A program made the translations under genes and the position numbers. DNA of 5,832 bases from Thioploca sp. (GTDB lineage Bacteria > Pseudomonadota > Gammaproteobacteria > Beggiatoales > Beggiatoaceae), in the NCBI GenBank assembly GCA_011371325.1, contig DRQV01000232.1, positions 1 through 5,832 of the forward strand. Reading direction: 5' to 3'. Positions 1 through 5,765 of this stretch are shown here, one piece after another. Under the pieces are notes generated by a model that was given only the letters and a program-made list of their open reading frames with translations, was not told the origin of the DNA and made no database searches. The first letter of the stretch is position 1; every line of letters starts with the position of its first letter.

Positions 1-699
1 AATTATTATAAAAAACATAAAATTCCAGTTAAGTTTGTTGGCCATTCCTTAGCAGATGAAATTCCGTTTCAAATTGATCAAAATACAGCTAAGTTTAAAT
101 TAGGTTTATCATCCATTGGTACTAAAATAGCCTTATTACCTGGTAGCCGTTACAATGAAGTACGCCAATTAGTTAAACCATTCTTACTCACAGCTAATTG
201 GCTGTGTAAACAACGACCTGATTTGCATTTTATAGTACCATTGGCTAATCCTAAATTACGTCAACTATTCTTACAACATGTGGACATTGCACCAAATTTA
301 CCTTTAACTTTATTGGATGGGCAAGCTCATGAGGCTATGGCTGCGGCTGATGTAGTAATATTAGCTTCTGGAACAGCAACTTTAGAAGCAATGTTATTAA
401 AACGACCCATGGTGGTAGCTTATCGATTAGCTAAGTTGACTTATTGGTTAGCCAAGTTATTAGTAAGAGTGCCTTATTATTCTCTACCCAATCTTTTAGC
501 CCAAGAAAAGTTAGTGCCAGAATTTTTGCAAGAACAAGTTACTGTAGAAAATTTAGGTATTGAAGTATTACGTTGGTTAGACAATCCAAATCAAGTTAAA
601 ATTTTACAGCAAAGATTTTTAGAATTACATAAAACCTTACGTTGTAATGCAAGTAAACAAGCTGCAATAGCTGTATTATCAATAATCGAAAATTCGTAA
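1..699 (+). CDS. lpxB: Lipid-A-disaccharide synthase LpxB, 5'-truncated by window edge
   Basis: LpxB is a peripheral membrane glycosyltransferase (family GT19). It joins UDP-2,3-diacylglucosamine to lipid X to form the lipid A disaccharide, on the cytoplasmic side of the inner membrane. The reading frame is open from base 1, and 232 residues plus TAA are visible. About 150 residues are missing compared with the roughly 380-residue family. Visible family signatures, numbered in the fragment, are GHSLAD (14-19), LLPGSRxxEV (45-54), LLDGQAHEAMAAAD (104-117), LASGTATLEA (121-130), SLPNLLA (161-167) and a C-terminal CNAS (215-218). A later TTG at 223 is internal, because homology continues upstream to base 1. 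The gene ends 8 nt before gspE, suggesting one transcript. The rnhB gene that often follows lpxB is not here. The identification is firm; only the N-terminus is unseen. Confidence 0.96.
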   Translation, partial: NYYKKHKIPVKFVGHSLADEIPFQIDQNTAKFKLGLSSIGTKIALLPGSRYNEVRQLVKPFLLTANWLCKQRPDLHFIVPLANPKLRQLFLQHVDIAPNLPLTLLDGQAHEAMAAADVVILASGTATLEAMLLKRPMVVAYRLAKLTYWLAKLLVRVPYYSLPNLLAQEKLVPEFLQEQVTVENLGIEVLRWLDNPNQVKILQQRFLELHKTLRCNASKQAAIAVLSIIENS

Positions 700-707
700 C
701 TATTATT

Positions 708-2387
708 ATGCCTACTAATTATCAACCTCGTTTAGGAGAAATGCTCATTGAAGCAGGTTTTGTTAATTCCCAAGAAGTGGAACGTGCTGTAGAATTTCAA
801 TCCCGATTGGGAGGGAAATTAGGAGCTGTACTTATTCGTTTAGGAGCATTATCTGAAGATAATTTATTAAAAATTTTATCGATCCAATTGGATATGCCAA
901 TAATAGAAGATATTCCAATAGATATAGCTCCATTATTAAATTTAATTGAAAAATCAAAAATAGATCAAGATTGGTGGTTAGATCAAGAAGTTGTAGCATG
1001 GGAAACCAACGATTCTATTCATTGTATGGCACAAGACCCCTTATCTGATACCATTCATGAAGTTTTTCATAATATATTTCCAGAACAGAATATAATTTGG
1101 TATTTATCTCGCCAACAAGATTTAGACCGGATTTTAGACTCACTATCCAAAGCTAGTACAGATGAAAATTTTGGTGATACTGATGATGTGAATTTATTAC
1201 GAGAACTAGCTGAAGGAGCTCCAGTCGTTGAATTTGTCAATAATATGTTTTCTCAAGCAATAGATAAACGAGCTTCAGATGTACATGTAGAACCAGAAGA
1301 ACATACTTTTTTTGTTCGTTATCGAGTTGATGGAGTTTTATACGAACATTTGAATTTGCCAAAAGAAAGATTTAATCCTATTGCTTCTCGAATCAAATTA
1401 ATTTCAGGATTAGACATTGCAGAACGACGTTTACCACAAGATGGCCGTTTAAATACTAGAGTTAGTGGTCAAGATTTAGATATTAGGGTCTCTTGTTTGC
1501 CTGGAGTGCATGGTGAATCAATTGTAATGCGTTTATTACCTAAAGAACGTCAAACTAGTGGTTTAAATGAGTTAGGTTTTGCTCCTGATCATTATAAAAT
1601 GTTTAATGATTGGATTAGTGAACCACATGGTATTATTTTAGTCACTGGACCAACTGGTTCTGGTAAATCTACTACATTATATGCTGCACTTGATGCTGTC
1701 AATGATCGTACTCAAAAAATTATTACAGTTGAAGACCCAGTAGAATATCAACTCGGAGGAATCACCCAAGTTCAAGCTCATAGCGAGATTGGTTATACAT
1801 TTGCCAGTGCATTACGTTCAATTTTACGTCAAGACCCAGATATTGTTATGATTGGGGAAATTAGAGATAAAGAAACTTCTGAAATTGCTATTCAAGCTTC
1901 TCTAACTGGTCACATGGTATTGTCAACTTTGCATACGAATGATGCGGTAAGCGCTTTCACTCGTTTAATTGATATGGGAATTGAACCTTTTCTAGTCTCA
2001 ACTTCAGTGCGTGCCGTGCAAGCCCAACGCTTAGTAAGACGTTTATGTGACTGTGCTATACCAACTAATCCATTAGCAATAATCCAAGAGCAAGTTAAAC
2101 GAGTTTTACCAACAGAACTTGTTGCTCAAGCTCCAATTTGGAAACAAGCTGTAGGTTGTCAAAAATGTCAGCATACTGGTTATCAAGGCCGAGTGGGAAT
2201 TTATGAACTAGTATATTTAACTGCTGAAATGCAGAATTTAATTTTACAAAATTCCCCAATAGCAGAAATGCGTAATTTAGCCAGTCAACAAGGCTTTAGA
2301 AATTTACGAGAAGATGGATTTGTAAAAGCTTATCAAAGCATAACTAGTGTAGAAGAAGTTTTGCGAGTTACTGAAGAAACAATTTAG
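708..2387 (+). CDS. gspE: Type II secretion system assembly ATPase GspE
   Basis: This is the cytoplasmic hexameric ATPase that drives pseudopilus assembly and export of folded proteins from the periplasm. Its 559 residues comprise an N-terminal T2SSE_N/MshEN-like domain (about 8-66), a second N-terminal segment ending in an acidic linker (about 150-165), a PAS-like N2 domain (about 170-280) and a RecA-like motor. Motifs are Walker A GPTGSGKST (314-322), Asp box ITVEDPVEY (339-347), Walker B DPDIVMIGEIRD (376-387) and His box GHMVLSTLHTNDA (401-413). The C-terminal zinc motif has Cys447, Cys449, Cys484 and Cys487. Its first half is CxC where GspE/PilB normally has CxxC. ATG 708 has no good SD and sits 8 nt after the lpxB stop, so coupling is likely. 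An AGGAG at 734-738 lies too close to ATG 741 to justify the shorter start. PilB is the main alternative; the segment around residues 412-446 is closer to GspE/XpsE as I recall them. No gspF follows. Confidence 0.88.
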   Translation: MPTNYQPRLGEMLIEAGFVNSQEVERAVEFQSRLGGKLGAVLIRLGALSEDNLLKILSIQLDMPIIEDIPIDIAPLLNLIEKSKIDQDWWLDQEVVAWETNDSIHCMAQDPLSDTIHEVFHNIFPEQNIIWYLSRQQDLDRILDSLSKASTDENFGDTDDVNLLRELAEGAPVVEFVNNMFSQAIDKRASDVHVEPEEHTFFVRYRVDGVLYEHLNLPKERFNPIASRIKLISGLDIAERRLPQDGRLNTRVSGQDLDIRVSCLPGVHGESIVMRLLPKERQTSGLNELGFAPDHYKMFNDWISEPHGIILVTGPTGSGKSTTLYAALDAVNDRTQKIITVEDPVEYQLGGITQVQAHSEIGYTFASALRSILRQDPDIVMIGEIRDKETSEIAIQASLTGHMVLSTLHTNDAVSAFTRLIDMGIEPFLVSTSVRAVQAQRLVRRLCDCAIPTNPLAIIQEQVKRVLPTELVAQAPIWKQAVGCQKCQHTGYQGRVGIYELVYLTAEMQNLILQNSPIAEMRNLASQQGFRNLREDGFVKAYQSITSVEEVLRVTEETI

Positions 2388-2437
2388 TAATCCATTTTAA
2401 CATAATCTTCCGCAAAAATGGTTTATTACACTGTAAT

Positions 2438-2468
2438 ACTGCAAACTATTGTTGCAGTCGCAATTTTT
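2438..2468 (+). terminator. Weak candidate intrinsic terminator after gspE
   Basis: A 7-bp stem, ACTGCAA (2438-2444) with TTGCAGT (2452-2458), closes a 7-nt loop and is followed five bases later by a run of five T (2464-2468). The stem has only three G:C pairs and the T run is not directly adjacent, so it is weak. It lies about 50 bp after the gspE stop, where transcription of lpxB-gspE would be expected to end. A second, looser hairpin lies just upstream (2392-2421). Confidence 0.4.
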
Positions 2469-2681
2469 GGATCAATAAATTCGTTAACCAACAGCATGTG
2501 AACAAAGTTATAAATATTCTTGGATATTTTTTGTTTTAATAAAAATTATGAGTAATCCTTTCTTTTAATTAGCGAATACTAGTTATAATTAAATTAATAA
2601 CTAATTCTGTAAGTAACGATTATTTTTAATAAAAATATTTTTTAAATACAGCATTCAACTAGGATGTTTAACAATTACTGC

Positions 2682-2710
2682 TTGAAAATAAAACAAAGTT
2701 GTATTACACT
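2682..2710 (+). promoter_or_regulatory. Candidate sigma-70-type promoter for the MORN lipoprotein gene
   Basis: TTGAAA (2682-2687, five of six matches to the -35 consensus) is separated by exactly 17 bases from TACACT (2705-2710, four of six matches to the -10 consensus). Transcription would start near 2717, giving a leader of about 50 nt. A TATAAG at 2739-2744 is a possible alternative -10, but it has no good -35 at the proper distance. Base composition here is strongly AT-biased, so false matches are common. Confidence 0.4.
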
Positions 2711-2767
2711 ACCTTAAAATTTTACTAACAAACATCTATATAAGTGACTAAAATTAGGAACTAACTT

Positions 2768-3334
2768 ATGTCATTTTTAAATAAATTATATTTTTTGGGG
2801 ATAATAGTATTTGTAGTAGGTTGCCAAACTTTACCACCTCATAAAGACTGTTATGTAGCTGACTTAAATCTACGTGGTTATTACAGTGGAAGTTGCCAAA
2901 ATGGTAAAGCCTACGGTCAAGGTATTGCAATTGGTAAGGATAAATACGAAGGTGAATTTGTTAATGGTCATCCGCATGGAAAGGGAATTTATGTTTGGGG
3001 TGATGAAGCTAGTTTTACTGGTCAATTTATCAATGGTATACCACAAGTGCCTCATGTAGGTTGTTATGTTGCTGATCCTCGTTTACGTGGTAAATATAAT
3101 GGAGAATGTAAAAATGGTAAAGCTCATGGCCATGGTAAATCAATTGGTATAGACGTTTATGAGGGTGAATTTGTTAATGGATTTCTCAACGGTAAAGGAA
3201 CTTATATCTGGTATAATAAAGATCGTTATATTGGACAATTTCAAAATGGCAAAGCTCATGGGCGTGGTGTTATGAAACTTATAGACGGTACTGAAATAGT
3301 AGGCGAATGGATTAATAATCAACCAGTTAATTGA
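2768..3334 (+). CDS. MORN-repeat lipoprotein with internal duplication
   Basis: This is a 188-residue predicted lipoprotein of unknown function. The N-terminus has Lys6, a hydrophobic stretch (about 7-17) and a lipobox VVGC ending at Cys19, so signal peptidase II cleavage and lipid anchoring are expected. Gln20 follows the Cys, so there is no Asp retention signal and outer-membrane sorting is possible. The rest is MORN-like repeats of the YxGxxxxGxxxGxG type, starting near residues 39, 60, 83, 110, 131, 154 and 177. Residues 28-98 and 99-169 are two copies of a 71-residue unit, each opening with CYVAD and containing YEGEFVNG. Cys28 and Cys99 open the copies, and Cys43 and Cys114 are also equivalent, so disulfides are plausible in the periplasm. 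AGGA at 2756-2759 lies 8 nt before the ATG, supporting this start. The next gene begins 14 nt after the stop. MORN repeats can contact lipid, protein or peptidoglycan-related partners, but the specific role here is unknown. Confidence 0.85.
   Translation: MSFLNKLYFLGIIVFVVGCQTLPPHKDCYVADLNLRGYYSGSCQNGKAYGQGIAIGKDKYEGEFVNGHPHGKGIYVWGDEASFTGQFINGIPQVPHVGCYVADPRLRGKYNGECKNGKAHGHGKSIGIDVYEGEFVNGFLNGKGTYIWYNKDRYIGQFQNGKAHGRGVMKLIDGTEIVGEWINNQPVN
2849..3274 (+). repeat. 213-bp in-frame tandem duplication within the MORN gene
   Basis: Two diverged 213-bp units (2849-3061 and 3062-3274) lie head to tail and in frame. Both begin with TGTTATGT and encode CYVAD. They share an identical 17-mer, GGTGAATTTGTTAATGG, at 2951-2967 and 3164-3180, exactly 213 bp apart. 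Divergence elsewhere, including many synonymous changes, indicates an old duplication rather than a recent slip or an assembly artefact. Confidence 0.8.
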
Positions 3335-3335
3335 T

Positions 3336-3340
3336 AGAGA
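3336..3340 (+). promoter_or_regulatory. Ribosome binding site choosing ATG 3349 for the lysozyme gene
   Basis: AGAGA lies 8 nt before ATG 3349. The alternative in-frame TTG at 3331 overlaps the MORN stop codon and has no purine-rich sequence at SD distance. The ATG start is therefore preferred, removing six residues from the longest reading. Confidence 0.55.
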
Positions 3341-3348
3341 TTTTAATT

Positions 3349-4074
3349 ATGGAGAGACCTGGTCAAAATAGTTCACGTTATTCTTGGTTTTTTAAAATAT
3401 TTGGTAATCCTAGAGAGGAAATTGAAACTTCTCCTACTACTCTAACACCTATTAAACCTAAAAAACCTGTAAAAAATTTTATTGACAAACCTATTGCTGG
3501 AAATTTTGAAACAACATTAAGTCGAAATAATCAAACTATGTTGGCGCAACTTAGTTCAGCTCGTAAATATCAAACTATTATTAAAGATGCTTCTAGACGT
3601 TTTAATATTAAATCATCTGTAATTTGTGGAATGGGTTCTCGAGAATCTCATTGGGGGATGGCACTTAAACCCAAAGGTCCTAGTGGTAGAGGTGACTTTG
3701 CTCGTCGACGGCCAAGGGGTAATCGTCGTGGTGCAGAGCCACCAGATGGTGGTGGTTACGGACGTGGTTTAATGCAAATAGATTATGATTGGCATGAGTT
3801 TGCTCGTACTGGTAAATGGTACGATCCTAGAGAAAATATTATCTATGCTTGTACAGTATTAGATAGAGCTAGGAAGTTTTTTGATAAAAAAGCTCAAGGT
3901 TTGAATGAAGAGCAGAAATTACGTGCCATGATTGCAGCTTATAATGGTGGAGCAACAGCTACTTTACGTTCTATTAAAGCTGGAGATGATATTGATGCTA
4001 GAACTACTGGTCTCGATTATTCTAAAGATGTACTTAATCGTAGTGGTTGGTTTCAATTGCATGGTTGGGATTAG
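3349..4074 (+). CDS. Goose-type lysozyme-like (GH23 fold) protein, no obvious export signal
   Basis: This 241-residue protein has a g-type lysozyme/SLT-like domain from about residue 72 to 241. Such enzymes cleave the MurNAc-GlcNAc bond of peptidoglycan. The signatures match goose-type rather than plain Slt enzymes: KYQTIIKDAS (73-82), SRESHWG (97-103) with Glu99 as the expected catalytic acid, YGRGLMQID (137-145), IAAYNGG (195-201) and the closing DYSKDVL...W..LHGW (223-240). Asp145 aligns with the second-shell Asp of goose lysozyme, and Asp116 or Asp133 with the other. An Arg/Pro/Gly-rich insertion (about 117-134) lies where vertebrate enzymes have a short loop. The first 70 residues are polar and rich in Pro and Lys, with a short aromatic patch (YSWFFKIF, 11-18), but no Sec, Tat or lipobox signal. 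It follows the MORN lipoprotein by 14 nt, so co-transcription is likely. The role could be wall remodelling, a phage-like lysin or an exported effector. The fold is confident and the role open. Confidence 0.82.
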   Translation: MERPGQNSSRYSWFFKIFGNPREEIETSPTTLTPIKPKKPVKNFIDKPIAGNFETTLSRNNQTMLAQLSSARKYQTIIKDASRRFNIKSSVICGMGSRESHWGMALKPKGPSGRGDFARRRPRGNRRGAEPPDGGGYGRGLMQIDYDWHEFARTGKWYDPRENIIYACTVLDRARKFFDKKAQGLNEEQKLRAMIAAYNGGATATLRSIKAGDDIDARTTGLDYSKDVLNRSGWFQLHGWD

Positions 4075-4116
4075 TTATTAAATAATTCTATCCATAATGG
4101 ATTTAGGAATGTACTT

Positions 4117-4122
4117 TATAAT
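4117..4122 (+). promoter_or_regulatory. Candidate -10 element for the hfq operon
   Basis: A perfect TATAAT sits 89 bp before the hfq ATG, giving a leader of about 80 nt if used. No good -35 is visible 16-18 bases upstream (ATAATG or neighbours). The leader would include a small hairpin, TCCTA/TAGGA (4142-4146 and 4153-4157). The gap also holds a 13-bp palindrome, ATCCATaATGGAT (4090-4102), shortly after the lysozyme stop. The lysozyme transcript may also simply read through into hfq. Confidence 0.3.
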
Positions 4123-4211
4123 TCACAATTAATGAAGGTTATCCTAAATACCTAGGAATATTTCAGAATTAAATATGTGGAAGTCACTAGTATAATCATG
4201 GAGAACAAATT

Positions 4212-4460
4212 ATGAGTGCCAAAGGGCAGTCTATACAAGACCCTTTTTTAAATATTTTGCGTAAGGAACATATTGCTGTTTCTATTTATTTAGTTAACGG
4301 TATTAAATTACAGGGATATATTGAATCTTTTGATCAGTTTGTATTACTACTGAAAAATTCAGTTAATCAAATGGTTTATAAACATGCTATATCAACCATT
4401 GTCCCTACACGTCAGGTAAGAGTTCCTTATAATGATGATGAAAAATCAGATAATTTATAA
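4212..4460 (+). CDS. hfq: RNA chaperone Hfq
   Basis: Hfq is a hexameric Sm-like ring that anneals small RNAs to mRNAs and affects their stability and translation. The 82-residue protein shows the full core: N-terminal SIQDPFLN (7-14) including the proximal-face Gln9, Sm1 with VSIYLVNGIKLQG (23-35), DQF (41-43), and Sm2 with YKHAIST (56-62). Gln9, Phe43, Tyr56, Lys57 and His58 correspond to the U-binding residues of the E. coli protein. Tyr26, Ile31 and Lys32 correspond to the distal, A-binding face. The rim patch is Arg17-Lys18-Glu19-His20, where E. coli has RRER, so the last arginine is replaced. The C-terminal tail is short and ends acidic (NDDEKSDNL), as in compact Hfq proteins. GGAGA at 4200-4204 lies 7 nt before the ATG. 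The gene is followed by hflX after 2 nt, the usual operon order. The miaA gene that often precedes hfq is absent. Confidence 0.97.
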   Translation: MSAKGQSIQDPFLNILRKEHIAVSIYLVNGIKLQGYIESFDQFVLLLKNSVNQMVYKHAISTIVPTRQVRVPYNDDEKSDNL

Positions 4461-4462
4461 TT

Positions 4463-5737
4463 ATGTTCGAGAGACCACATGGTGGTGAACGTGCTATTTT
4501 AGTATTTGTAACCTTAATCAATTCAACTAATTCATCAGAGGAAGAATTTACCGAATTGGCTCGTTCTGCTGGAGTTTCTATAGTCTATGAATTAACAACA
4601 ACTCGTGATAAACCTGAGCCACGTTCTTTTATCGGCAGTGGCAAATTAGAAGAACTTAGTGAACTAGTAACAGCACATCAAGTTAATGTAGTATTATTCA
4701 ACCAATTATTAAGTCCTGGTCAAGAACGTAATTTAGAAAAAGTTTTACAATGTAAAGTGTTAGATCGCACTGGATTAATTTTAGATATTTTTGCCCAAAG
4801 AGCATCTTCTTTTGAAGGTAAATTACAGGTTGAATTAGCCCAACTTAAACATCTTAGTACTCGTTTAATTCGTGGTTGGACTCATTTGGAACGGCAAAAA
4901 GGTGGAATCGGTTTGCGTGGCCCAGGAGAAACTCAATTAGAAACAGATAGACGTTTAATTGGAGAACGAATTAAATCCATTAGTAAACGGCTAGCTAAAG
5001 TTAGTCAACAACGTAATTTAGGTAGAAAAGCCCGTCAGCAAGCTCAGTTACCAATTGTGTCGTTAGTTGGCTATACCAATGCTGGTAAATCAACACTATT
5101 CAATCATCTTACTAAATCAGATGTTTTTGTTGCAGATCAATTATTTGCTACTTTAGATTCCACTTTACGGCGTTTAGTTCTGCCCAATAAAATGCGATTA
5201 ATTTTAGCTGATACAGTTGGTTTTGTGCAACAATTACCACATGATTTGATTGCAGCTTTTCGTTCTACTTTAGAAGAAACTTTGCAAGCAGATTTATTAT
5301 TACATGTTGTTGATGCTAGTGATCCAGAACGTCAATTGCGAATTGAACAGGTTAATCAAGTTTTGACTGATATTGGTGCTGCTGATATACCTCAGATTTT
5401 GGTTTATAATAAAATTGACCGTTTATCTAATTATCAAAGTCACTGTGATCGAATTGAAAATATAACAAAAGTATGGTTATCAGCATTAAAAGATACTGGA
5501 ATTGATATCTTATATGAAGCTTTAGCAAATCAATTGAGTTCAGGTAGCACAAACCATTGTCAAGTTCGTATACCGGTGAACGCTGGTGATTTACGAGCTG
5601 ATTTATTTGAAAATGCAGTTATATTGCAAGAACAATACGCAGATAATGGTGATAGTCTATTGGAAATTCAGATAGCAACCCGACATTTAAATTTTTTAAC
5701 TAAAACGGATTCTCGATTACAACTAGTTAAAATATAG
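4463..5737 (+). CDS. hflX: Ribosome-associated GTPase HflX
   Basis: HflX is a TRAFAC-class GTPase that binds the 50S subunit and rescues or splits stalled and stressed 70S ribosomes. At 424 residues it is normal length. The N-terminal HflX domain contains DRTGLILDIFAQRA (101-114), EGKLQVELAQL (118-128) and the signature GGIGLRGPGETQLE (147-160). A charged helical linker (about 160-195) follows. The G domain has G1 GYTNAGKST (203-211), G2 ATLDST (229-234), G3 DTVGF (250-254), G4 NKID (316-319) and G5 SAL (340-342). A C-terminal tail completes the protein, and all GTPase motifs are intact. The start matches the conserved opening of the family (MFERPxGGERA). No SD precedes the ATG, which lies 2 nt after the hfq stop, so translation probably depends on ribosomes finishing hfq. 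hflK follows after 28 nt. Confidence 0.97.
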   Translation: MFERPHGGERAILVFVTLINSTNSSEEEFTELARSAGVSIVYELTTTRDKPEPRSFIGSGKLEELSELVTAHQVNVVLFNQLLSPGQERNLEKVLQCKVLDRTGLILDIFAQRASSFEGKLQVELAQLKHLSTRLIRGWTHLERQKGGIGLRGPGETQLETDRRLIGERIKSISKRLAKVSQQRNLGRKARQQAQLPIVSLVGYTNAGKSTLFNHLTKSDVFVADQLFATLDSTLRRLVLPNKMRLILADTVGFVQQLPHDLIAAFRSTLEETLQADLLLHVVDASDPERQLRIEQVNQVLTDIGAADIPQILVYNKIDRLSNYQSHCDRIENITKVWLSALKDTGIDILYEALANQLSSGSTNHCQVRIPVNAGDLRADLFENAVILQEQYADNGDSLLEIQIATRHLNFLTKTDSRLQLVKI

Positions 5738-5753
5738 TTCAATAAAATTTATT

Positions 5754-5760
5754 AAAGGAG
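5754..5760 (+). promoter_or_regulatory. Strong ribosome binding site of hflK
   Basis: AAAGGAG lies 5 nt before ATG 5766 and is the best SD sequence in the window. It fixes the hflK start. hflK thus appears to be translated independently of hflX, unlike hflX, which lacks an SD and abuts hfq. Confidence 0.75.
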
Positions 5761-5765
5761 TAAAT

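Larger units (their letters stand above)
2388..2767. other. AT-rich 380-bp intergenic region with clustered short inverted repeats
   Basis: I find no convincing gene on either strand here. The visible structure is as follows. CCATTTT/AAAATGG is an inverted pair (2392-2398 and 2415-2421). ATTACAcTGTAAT is a perfect 6+6 palindrome (2425-2437), abutting the hairpin at 2438-2458. AAATAT/ATATTT (2512-2517 and 2524-2529) is followed by a T-rich tract. TAGTTAT/ATAACTA is an inverted pair (2580-2586 and 2597-2603). TATTTTT-AAT-AAAAATA is a hairpin (2621-2637). The 13-mer TTTTAATAAAAAT occurs twice, at 2534 and 2624. The distal part carries a candidate promoter for the MORN gene. Much of this could arise by chance in such AT-rich DNA. 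It most likely holds the lpxB-gspE transcription end and the control region of the next genes. Confidence 0.6.

Noticed and set aside
741..743. Shorter gspE start at ATG 741 after AGGAG
   Set aside because: Only 2 nt separate the AGGAG from the ATG, and starting here would cut into the conserved N-terminal domain.
2512..2537. AAATAT/ATATTT hairpin with T-rich tail as a terminator
   Set aside because: The stem is entirely A:T and too weak to call.
2870..3322. Open frames on the minus strand and in another plus frame inside the MORN gene
   Set aside because: They are shadows of the repeat-rich coding frame, with no family features or start signals.
3331..3348. TTG start for the lysozyme overlapping the MORN stop as TTGA
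   Set aside because: No SD precedes it, whereas ATG 3349 has AGAGA at 8 nt spacing.
4191..4196. Perfect TATAAT just before hfq as its promoter
   Set aside because: Transcription would begin near 4203, inside the GGAGA ribosome binding site, and no suitable -35 is visible.
4198..4215. Five-codon leader ORF (MENKL) whose TGA overlaps the hfq ATG
   Set aside because: It has no SD at a usable distance, and the small overlap is easily due to chance.
3349..4490. Similar openings of the lysozyme (MERPG) and HflX (MFERPHGG), both with GAGAGACC
   Set aside because: The HflX opening is normal for its family and the similarity stops after a few codons, so recombination is not supported.
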